From Anseranas semipalmata (taxonomy: Eukaryota > Chordata > Aves > Anseriformes > Anseranatidae), in NCBI GenBank assembly GCA_013399115.1, contig VXAA01003327.1, positions 862,124 to 926,123 of the forward strand: 64,000 bases of DNA, given 5' to 3'. The position numbers and the translations under genes are program-made. Position 1 is the stretch's first letter, and every line of letters begins with the position of its first letter. The notes beneath the pieces are model-generated. The model was not told where the DNA came from and made no database searches. It saw only the letters and a program-made list of their open reading frames with translations. Of this stretch, positions 53,601-64,000 are shown one piece after another.

Positions 53601-53872
53601 CAAGGCAAAAGAAGCAACTTATTTATGAAAATGCTTGGTTTTGTGTTTTTTTTCTTAAATGGTAGCTCTATTAAATTTCCAGAAATATGTTTTTAAAAAA
53701 TATTGTATTTTCCACATAGATGTGCCGTGCAAGCCTAGAGGAAAATAATGTTTAGAGATTTTAAGATATCCTCTTGGACTGTAACAAGCAAACAAGCTAC
53801 TAGTTATGAGAAATGGTGATTATTCCAAATAATCTTAACATTTTTATTCTGTATTTTCTCTTTCTCTGGTAG

Positions 53873-55218
<1,346 letters not shown>

Positions 55219-55220
55219 GG

Positions 55221-55221
55221 N
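55221..55221. other. Single ambiguous base
   Basis: One N in the GC-rich start of the downstream intron, 11 bases after the exon end. It does not touch the donor consensus. Confidence 0.97.
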
Positions 55222-58200
55222 CGGGACCGAGGACAGCAGCCACCCAGGCCTCCCCGACGCTCTCCTCGGGCCTGCCCGCCCAGCTCCAGCGCCTGTCTCT
55301 GGGCTTTTCTTTAATGCATAGCTTTGATGAATTAATGATGATGAAAAGTAGTGTTTCAGAAAGGGGGAGGATGAACTTTGGGCATCTTTTGTAGGGAAAA
55401 AGAGCTTTCAGGGCCTGTCAGATAAGAGTTCTTATCTGATCTGGAGGCGCATTAGGCAGCCATCATCCGGTGCCTCTCCTTTTAAAATATATGCTTATAT
55501 TTACATCAGACCACTTTCCTTTTGGCCTCACTTGTGCATTAGTCACAACACTAAACTTTTTCAGCTGCTGCCTTCTCCCCCCCTTCAGAGCCCAGACCAA
55601 ATGCAGGTAACCCTATTGACTGAAGCTGAACAACCCAAAATGTTCAGCGTTAGGGTAAAACTCTTCATTACCAGCTTCATTGGGCTCAAATGCTGCAAAA
55701 CACCGTGAATTGTCATGAGCATTCCTGAAAGGTTGACCTTTTCTGATAAGTAGTTTCTAAATGAGCCACGTTGTTGGGTCACGGTGAAGTGTTATTTCCG
55801 AGTGTCTTATCCTAGACACTTTAAAAATATCTGCTCTCTGTGTGCTTAGTTTCTAATTTCATTTGTGTAGTTTTCCCTGCCCCCTTAAGAATCATGACTG
55901 TGCCACTTGTGAAGGTAAAGCAAAATGTGGCTTACAAAAATATAAATGCAGACCTATCAGCAAAATCAATTAAATTGATTTTAAAAAAAACACCCCAAAG
56001 GCTTCATTAAGTCTGTGATATTTTATGTATGCATTTGTATTCAGACACAATCCATGTGTAAATTATTTACTTGCCACAAGCTATTAAGTTCTGTTGTATA
56101 GCTCTGTATTAAAGACAAGGAATCTCTATTAAAAATGATTAGTCCAATAACTCTTCCTGCTCATTACGTAAATTGTACTTTGGTATGTGCAAATCATTAC
56201 CAAACGTCTCTTTAAAAGGAGTTAAGTTCAGAGTACTTTTCTAAAGCAAAATAATTGGACTGCTTTTAAATTTTCAGCTTTGAGCCCCAAATATGACTAG
56301 AACACCTACAGGGTGGTGATCTGAATTTTTCTTCTCTTTAAGATCTAGATGGGCTTTAAGTGATACGAGCCCAGGCAGATAGCCAAAAATTCACCAACAG
56401 TTGCTTTTCAAGAGTTTTGTTAATTCTTTCCCTTTAAAAGAAATCAAAATCCACGACAGCAATTTGTCAAGTTAGGTTTATAAGTTACAAACCCTTGATT
56501 TTGTGGAAGGAGAAAAGGCAAAGATTTACACTCTAACCCTGGTAGACTGAGCTGCTGGATGTCTCTCTTCTCCATGGAAGCTATTTGTCTTCTGAAGGCG
56601 TCATCTCCACTTTTCTTAGCCACCTATCCCAATTTACTGCACTGGATACTTGGATACATGATCAAATTAACACAATTTAAAGGATTACTTGGTGTCATCG
56701 GAGACGTGCAAATATACAATACAAGGAAAAACACATAAGCCTAAACCACTTTCACTGTGGTAATTTGATCACATATCTGAGCCCTAGTGACGCTAACCTA
56801 GTGAGACAAATGAGCATGTCAGTGACTGCACACTTGAGGTGAGGAATACTCTTAAATGCCTTGCATACTTTGGGCCAGTAGCGTCAGCTGTTATTTACTC
56901 TTCCTCCATCAATTAACCTTCAGCGTATCTCTGGCTAGCAGGTGAAGCAAACTTCAAATCAGAGTCTAAGTAAAAAGATTGTAAAATATTTAATCAGGCT
57001 TTTAATATTTGATTGGCAATGTCTTAATCAGCATTCTCGCTTAAATTGCTGTAAACCCTAGTCTAGTCGGATTGTCCGAGTGCCACTGAGCACTCGGGAA
57101 ATGGAGCTTTGCTTGACAGCGTGAGAGGCAGCAGTCAGCCGACAAGGTGTTCATTAAGGTGAGGAAGAGAGTTATAAGAATAAGCTGGGCATGCCAGACC
57201 TAGCTCTGGTCTGGTGTTTGGAAACCTTTGTACCTAGGAGAGGCTCGTAGAAGAATATTGAAACAAGCAGTATTTCTAATCCATGACAACTGCTGACATA
57301 CTAACCATACTTTACCTTATAAATTGCAAGCTAGACAGCTGTTTTCCTAGGGATTAGCTAGCTTCTCTATTTATGACCATCAGCTACTGAGTGGTTAAAA
57401 ACAAACATAACGAGCATGCATATACGAATGTCTCATAAGCAGGACTTATTTTATAAAGAAAAAGTCATCTCCTCCTAAGTCTTAAAAGCCCTTAATTATA
57501 AAGCTATAATTTTTCTGGTCAAAGCTAATGTCAGAGAAGATACAAGTTGGACTTGGTTGCTTTTTGAACGGCCTTCAAAGGAGAGGGAAAGAATCAGGGT
57601 AGAGAAAACAACTAGATGTCTAACCAGACCTTAAAACCTTGCTCTGGTAAGATTCTTTATATAAACATTATGAATTTCAATGTACCTCAATGTTCAGATT
57701 TTTTATTTTGTTTTAATTTCTGCCCTTAGGGATTTCAATCTCTAAAACCCAACTGATTTCACAGTCTTACATGATAGACAGCTTTCTCTCTGGGAAGAGA
57801 TGGAGAGTATAAGAAAGTGCTGAGCTGTTCAAATATACAAGTTCAAACTAGTTTCATTTAAATATTCTCTCTCTTTCTTGGGGAACCTTGGCCACTATTA
57901 TAATAAGAGCCACTGCTAATGGCCCTAAGATCTATCTCATTATCCTGAGATACTCTGTATTATTATTTGACTTGACAATTCAGTCTTGTACAGGTTTGAA
58001 TAATTACCCAACTATCCCTTAAGTGAAAGAGCAGTACTTGCTAGTTAATATGGTAGGGTTTCTTATATTTTTTATTTTTTTTATTCTTATATTTTACCAT
58101 AAATATTTTTCACTTGACTGTGTATATGTTGAGACTGTGTTACACTGTATTCGTTCAGAACCAGGTTTCTTACTTGGCTGCTTCTAAATAAAAGTAAACA

Positions 58201-60098
58201 AATACGTTGCCAAAAGTTAAAAGGCACAGCTAGTATGCTGTCTCATTTGCAATAGGTCAAGAGATCTCGCTTACATGACTGAAAGAGTCAAGTCATTACT
58301 GTGGCTCTGCAAATAATATATTTTTGTAACAAGAAACATGATATAAAACAGATATGCCATTCTCTTTACTGTGTCACAGCTAATTCTCACCTAATTCCAT
58401 TGAAACTATTTGCAAGAAAATTTTTTCGTGGGTTAAAGAATCTTCTTGGTCTGGATGGGTGATATTCCACAAAGAGATTCTTTATTGCTTCTATAATATG
58501 TCAAATATGAACATTAAGTTTAGCTACACGATCCATTTACTTAGTGAATTTATAAAACAGTCACATTATGGGAGACATAAATAACATTTCAAAGTAATTA
58601 TTGCTTTTAGCAATGTGCAAAGAACTGTAGAGCTGCCTTATGAAATGCACAGGATCTCTTACCATACACAATCAACAACAGTTTTGAGAGGTCTCTGGTT
58701 TAGACTGTAATTGCCCTTTTGAAGATACTCCCTTGTGAAGATATTAAGTGAAGATCCACTGAAGTTCACATAGCCAAATTTTATGTGGTTTCTTTAGAAA
58801 ATACAGGGTGGCAAAGAATATTCAAACATAATTTCAGTATCTTTAGGCTACATGATGTGCCAGCACAAGTTCTTGCACAAGGTGCCTGCAGAGGAGAGAG
58901 GGAAAGAAATTGTCCCTTCAGTTTCTAACACAAAGTACCAGTACCCCACATCATGGCGTATTAACAGAGGGCAACATCTATGAGCCTGCCAGTCCAGCTG
59001 AGCCAAGATGGAGAATAATTAATGTGTGATAAAGGACTGAAAAAGAGTGGTTCTCTTGCAGTAATACCTTGAGTATCTGAGATATAGTCCTTGACTATTT
59101 CATAGGGCGGTATGCTTCTTTATATCCAAGACTTGTAGTAAATCCAAAACTGAACCCCTGGTGGATAGCCCTGCTGTATGTAGGACATAAATGGTCCAGC
59201 TTGAACTCTGAGATCTGTCATATGTCTGAAAAGATACTTTCTTCATAAATTCAATCTACCTTGAAGTATGGATGCGAAAACAAAAAAGGAGGAAAACAGT
59301 TTTTTACTGCAGTACTTTCTCCTGCAGTGTAAAGGTAGCCATAGACATTATAAGTTTTAATTTGCGGATGTTCATGGCTAACACTGATGTTTGTTTCCAC
59401 AGTATTTTTTCTTCTATAATTTTTTGGTTTGCAGTCCTTAACTAGTGGGAAACGAAATCAGATGCTAATTAATGTTCATACTGTAATGACTGTAGAAACA
59501 TAACAGTATCAGAAATAAAATCTGAATGTTAATCCTTGTAACACTAATTTCTTAACACTTCATTTTCAAGCATCACCAAATACCATGAACTAAACGATAA
59601 CAAAACTACAAACGAATACTGTTGCATCATCACTTATTGATTGCACCTTTCACACTTGACTTTATTGCATTGGAATTCTCATTAGACCTCAGACAATATT
59701 TACTTTCCTTAATCATGAATAGTAACAAGGCAGACGACAACATTTTTTCAATAACCATCAACTTTTTTTTCACAAAAGGTTGAATTTTCAAAGGGACTTC
59801 AGCTTGACCTGCAATTCTGTGAGCATACCTAGTTTTACACATTAATGCAAGGAGGGGGAGGGAAATTCAAAGTGCAAACTAGCATTTGGAATTCTAATGA
59901 CATTTACTAAGGGATATGGTGTGATAAAGACTTTAGAAAGTTCGTTATCAGTTCTCAGCCTTGCACCATAATACATGGCTTGTGTAACCTTAGGAAAATC
60001 TCCCGTTTTTGTACCCATACATATAGAGAGATAAATAGATTACGTAAAGTTATATAGATAAATTTGTATATTAAATATTACCATATGTCTGTGTGCAA

Positions 60099-60133
60099 GT
60101 ATATACGTATACATATATATGTATATACATATA
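60099..60133. repeat. TA-rich palindromic microsatellite
   Basis: Alternating purine/pyrimidine sequence built from TATA, TACGTA and CATATATATG blocks. The 18-bp block TATACATATATATGTATA is its own reverse complement. Confidence 0.9.
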
Positions 60134-60348
60134 GTTGCGAGCAAGGAAGTCTACAATAGGAAAGTGCATTTTAGCTCTTATCTCTTGTAGGACAGTTAGA
60201 TTAACATGGAAGTCTGTCATCATGGTGCATGCTTCTTACTGTGTTTTCCCTAAGATTGTCTTGATTTTCTGGGGCAGCCTGAATGGTACCAAGATACAAA
60301 TGACTAATGGTCATTTGTCACTCAACTTGCTAGTGACACATAATTGTT

Positions 60349-60970
60349 CACAGAATCACAGCATGGTTGAAGTGAAAGGGACGTCTGGGTCCATCTGGTC
60401 CAAGCCCTGCTCAAGCAGAGACACCCAGAGCAGGGTGCCCAGGACCACATCCAGGCAGCTTTTGGAGATCTCCAAGGAGGAGACCCCACAACCTCTCTGG
60501 GCAACCTGTGTCAGTGCTCTGTCACCTGCACAGCACAGAAGCGCTTCCTGGTGTTCAGAGGGAATCTCCTGTGTTTGAGTTTGTGCCCATTGCCCCTTGT
60601 CCTGGCACTGAAGAGCCTGGATCTGTCCTCTCTGCACCCTCCCTTCAGGTATTTATATACATTTTTAAGATGTCCTCTGAGCCTTCTCTTCTCTAGGCTG
60701 AAGTCCCAGTTCTCTCAGCCTCTCGTCATAAAAGAGATGTTTCAGGACCTTCATCATCTTCATGGCCCTTCATTGGACTCCCTCCAGTACGTCCAGGTCT
60801 CTCATGGACTGGGGAACTCAGAACTGGACACAGTACTGGTGGCCTCACCAGTGCTGAGTAGAGGGGATGGATCACCTCCCTCAACCTGCTGGCCTCAAAT
60901 ACTTGGCCTAATGCCGCCCACAATATGGTTAGCCTTGTTTGCGACAAGGGCACATTGCTGGCTCATGTTT
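60349..60970 (-). mobile_element. CR1 LINE 3' fragment, about 620 bp
   Basis: Antisense to KLHL29. It starts with CACAGAATCACAGCATGG and continues through the same blocks as the copy at 22734-23054 (for example AGCAGGGTGCCCAGGACCAC and CTCCAAGGAGGAGACCCCAC). It then extends farther, through AGGCTGAAGTCCCAGTTCTC, the region encoding the RT C-terminus, and up to CAAGGGCACATTGCTGGCTC. Minus-strand peptides such as [20 protein letters not shown] show decay by frameshift. It is 5'-truncated, with no endonuclease or RT core. The 5' limit near 60970 is approximate. Confidence 0.93.
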
Positions 60971-62852
60971 TAGCATGTTCACCTGCAGTACTAAACTAAG
61001 CAAACTGCTTGAACAAGTCCTCTAATTTAGAATGTTTTTCAAGATTAATTACAGTTTTCTGTCATCAGAAATGGAATAGCAAAATTGATGAGGGTATCTA
61101 AGCCATCAGCTGAGTGAGACTGAAATACATTCCACTTTTTTGTGTTCCAGATGGAGTATTTTCAGTAATTCCTGCCCTGTCTTTTAATGCCACTATTGGT
61201 CAGGTCGTGACAGACAGTGATTTAGTGCACTGAAGAGTCAAAGAGGATTTGTAACAGTCCTAGAACATTACCTTTCTAAACGTACAGCATAAAGAAGGTC
61301 ACTGAATTCTTTTGTGATTGACAGTTCTCAGTATGCGAGTGACTTGAGATTTCCAAGTTTCAACTGGAGCAGGAGCCTCTCACCACTACCAATATTTTGT
61401 AAGGGTTATTGTAAGAAAAATGTATAGGGTTGCTAAAATGCTGAAATTACTCTTAAAACCTGTCTGCTCCATGGTGCTTATTTTGATACCTGTTTTTTTA
61501 AATAAACACCAGATTTTCAACTTTAGTTCATCTGTTCTTGAAAGTACAAAGCTAGAGAATTTTGATTTTATTCTGTTAAGAGATATTATGTCATCACTTG
61601 CAGGTGCCTTTAGGTAATCAGACAATAATACATATGAAGATGTCTTGAAACTTCGCATATAATTTCTTCCCACCCAAAGTCTAAGACATGGTTTGCTTAG
61701 AATGTGGTTTCTTAACATGACAGTGGCCACTAAATGCATTCAAAGTAGGTCTGAGAGGAGGCAGGGCTGAGTTCTGTTGTAATACTCTTTTGTCTCCACA
61801 CGACACTATACTCACAAAGTGCATATTTTCTTAGGGACCAGTTGATACCCAAAATCTAGGCTGCCTTTTGGCGCTGAGTAAGTGAGCGGCAAATTTTTTT
61901 AATATAAACAGGTAATGAACCAATATAATCTATGGTATAATTAAAGCAATCTCCTTCTCTCTCATTTTCCAGGCTGGCTACCTGTTCATCCATCCATCCA
62001 AATCCTGTTCCAAAAACCACTTGCAGACAGCTGGAACTGCATTTGGATGTTCTGAAAGTTATTCACTCTACAGCCTTCCAAAACACTTGTGGAGTCTCTG
62101 TTCTCCCTTCAGAACCTCTTATGTTTGTTTCTGATTTCTCTGGCCTTGTCTTCCCTTGATCCTCTGTCTTATTCAAGTCCTGACACATATTTGGATGCAA
62201 TCCTCATCTCTTCTCCTAGGCTTACATATCCTTTTCCTTTCACTTTTCATGTGCCTCGAGCCACCTCAGAACCATATTTCCTGAAGGTGCAGTTTTCTCC
62301 ACAAGTTTGGCTTTTGAATTTCCCACTAAGATTTCCTCCTCACATTGGATACTTCCACTTCTTTTGCCATCATTGCTTAAAAAATGGAGAGTCAAGTTAC
62401 AGCCACTGCAGGAAGTCAGCAGAGGTTGGGGGCTTCACGCTGTATCCAAACTGAATAAGCTGGGTCCATTAGGATTCAGTTTGTGCATTTGTGTGTACAC
62501 TTAAATGGTCTCAAGGTGGGCCATTCTGTGGGCTGCGGAGCTCTCCAGACAAGTGGATTTATTAAATTGCAAATGGTTTTTGGTTTCCCTACAAGGAAGT
62601 AGAAATGTATTGTTTTTGTAATTGGCAGTCCTCAGTGGAGCAGTGGCTGAACTCTGAATGAAGAAGAATCATTTCTGTCTCGTTGCATTCCAAATAAGAA
62701 TCATTCTGTCCCATGTTAGGTTAAAAAAAGAGTCTAAGCAGATTTGCAAAATACAAACATTTCCAAATAGCAACTTTTCCTACCCTGCTGTGCCTTGAGA
62801 TTGCAGATGATAAGTTCTGCTATCCCACGGTGAGGCTGGGTTTGAGCTGCAG

Positions 62853-62918
62853 TCAATAATAACAACATGGGACTTGCATAACACCTTACATCTTCAAAGT
62901 GCTTTACAAACATAAATT
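62853..62918 (+). repeat. MIR/L2-like ancient repeat tail
   Basis: The segment with AATAATAACAACATGGGACT, then CTTACATCTTCAAAGTGCTT and TACAAACAT, resembles the conserved 3' region shared by L2 and MIR elements (tatagcactt...ttcaaagcgctttacaaacatt). An A14 run follows at 62919-62932. It is old and short; the class is uncertain. Confidence 0.5.
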
Positions 62919-62932
62919 AAAAAAAAAAAAAA
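62919..62932 (+). repeat. Poly(A) tract, A14
   Basis: Fourteen A residues immediately after the MIR/L2-like segment. This may be coincidental, since L2 and MIR do not normally end in poly(A). Confidence 0.92.
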
Positions 62933-63365
62933 CTGTTTGTCTTTAAATAACGGATCGTATTTTGTAAGACAAAAGACACAAGGACTTTTGCTGAAGTAAA
63001 AGGAAGAATAACTGTCGGGAAATGAGGTTTGGTGTAACATCCCACCAGTCTGCTTGTTTCAGATGTCTTCTTCTATGTTTACATGATACAAACTATGAGA
63101 AGAGGAAAGTTTTGTGTTTTGTAAATTCACAAGCATTTTTATTAATGCTTTCTTTTCCTTAGTTTTTCTTTCTTTTTTTTTTAAGTACAAAATAATTTGG
63201 ACAGCTATTTGAATAGCTCATACAAGAAAATTGTTCCCAGCAATAGACATACATACTTCTTTATGTTGTATTTCTGTACTTTGTCACAAAGATATGTTAC
63301 GGAGTTCTTTCCATACAGTAGGATGTTCGAGCTTCTTGTATTCGGTCTGTTTTCTGGTCTGTGTA

Positions 63366-63415
63366 TATTCAGGTTTCTAGCTGTACCAAGTATTCAGGTT
63401 TCTAGCTGTACCAAG
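63366..63415 (+). repeat. Perfect 25-bp tandem duplication
   Basis: The unit beginning TATTCAGGTTTCTAG and ending CTGTACCAAG occurs at 63366-63390 and again, identically, at 63391-63415. Perfect identity suggests a recent event. Confidence 0.96.
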
Positions 63416-63742
63416 TGAGGATAACAAGGTATTTGTATATCAATCCATCTTAATATTTACAAATCATGACATCAGATTCGCAGACAAGTTATTCTGGAAA
63501 ATATCATCAGGTGAAATCATCACTAGGAAGGAGGTACATAGGCTTGCAGGAATGATTACACATAGACAAAACTTCCATGATCCAGAAGGGCAAGTAAAGG
63601 TGACAATGTTTTGTCATAATCAGTTCAGAAACTCGCAGCATGTAATGTTGTACGTGATTACTACCGTACTGGAAAAATACTTGGACTGCTGAAAAAATCA
63701 GGAGGCTCAAGAAAAGGGTTTGATGAGGAGTATAGACAGCAG

Positions 63743-63779
63743 TGTATATATATATATATACACACTATATATATACACC
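63743..63779. repeat. (TA)n microsatellite, interrupted
   Basis: A TATA run, a CACAC interruption and a second TATA run. It is likely to be length-polymorphic. Confidence 0.92.
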
Positions 63780-64000
63780 TATGTGTAGACACAATTAAGT
63801 CTGATGCGTTTGGCTAGACAAGGTGCACAATAACCTAATCAAGTTTCCCCAGTATGACTGTGTTATACTTTCCAAGAAGCTAAAATGGAGATTGGAGGGT
63901 TTGCCTGAAGACCGCACAGATCTGCTCAGTCTGTTCAGTCTGGCTGATTTATAGGGGGATCCAAATCCAACATCAAGCCCAGCTCCTGTGTGTGACCTTT

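Larger units (their letters stand above)
1..53872 (+). other. KLHL29: Upstream KLHL29 intron (5' end outside the window)
   Basis: Everything from the first base to the acceptor at 53872 is inferred to be one intron, because I could not find the exon(s) for the N-terminal ~100 residues of KLHL29 anywhere in it. The sequence is AT-rich, densely interrupted by stops in all frames, and contains CR1 copies and simple repeats listed separately. A very short or poorly conserved exon, or an alternative 5' non-coding exon, could still be hidden here. Confidence 0.7.
39231..53872. other. Intronic sequence, no gene seen
   Basis: Mostly unique AT-rich DNA. It holds an 18-bp tandem repeat (40252-40287), a pyrimidine tract (48049-48091), A-runs (48479-48495, 52247-52262, 52315-52329), a TA run (50889-50902) and a TTTA repeat (53581-53600). 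A weak plus-strand CR1-like tail may lie near 46820-46860. A GC-richer stretch with possible splice signals lies at 45705-46036. The 171-codon minus-strand frame at 50430-50945 has no recognisable domain. Confidence 0.55.
60971..64000. other. Intronic sequence, no gene seen
   Basis: Unique AT-rich DNA holding the MIR/L2-like tail (62853-62918), a 25-bp tandem duplication (63366-63415) and a TA microsatellite (63743-63779). No BTB-coding exon is visible. Confidence 0.6.

Overview
This is vertebrate nuclear DNA, almost certainly from a bird. It is AT-rich, has no operons or long open reading frames, and carries several copies of the CR1 LINE retrotransposon (avian/reptilian 'chicken repeat 1'), recognisable from its reverse-transcriptase peptide motifs and its 3' end. 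Nearly all of the window is intron.

The only protein-coding gene I can support is KLHL29 (kelch-like family member 29), on the + strand. Two consecutive coding exons lie at 53873-54014 and 54768-55210, separated by a 753-bp intron. They encode the Pro/Ser/Thr/Gln-rich region that precedes the BTB domain. I found no earlier or later exon, so the window holds more than 53.8 kb of the upstream intron and more than 8.7 kb of the downstream intron. The second exon contains a 19-N assembly gap whose length does not keep the reading frame.

Layout: 1-17572 is unique intronic sequence with short GC/CpG-rich patches, simple repeats and one possible MIR/CORE-SINE remnant. 17573-18332 is a well-preserved antisense CR1 interrupted by a 69-N gap. 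18333-29389 is unique sequence with a short antisense CR1 at 22734-23054. 29390-30600 is an old, sense-strand CR1 that still shows RT homology. 30601-53872 is unique, AT-rich sequence with an antisense CR1 tail at 39112-39230, a small CpG-dense patch at 38611-38722, and several short tandem duplications and homopolymer tracts. 53873-55210 holds the two KLHL29 exons. 55211-64000 is downstream intron with a further antisense CR1 (60349-60970), TA-rich palindromic microsatellites, a MIR/L2-like tail and a perfect 25-bp tandem duplication.

I see no RNA gene, CRISPR array, intact mobile element or second protein-coding gene. The other open frames look like chance frames, and I saw no new multi-gene system. 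The points most worth checking are the collapsed gap in the KLHL29 exon, the well-preserved CR1 copy, the isolated CpG patch in the giant intron, and a few structured repeats.
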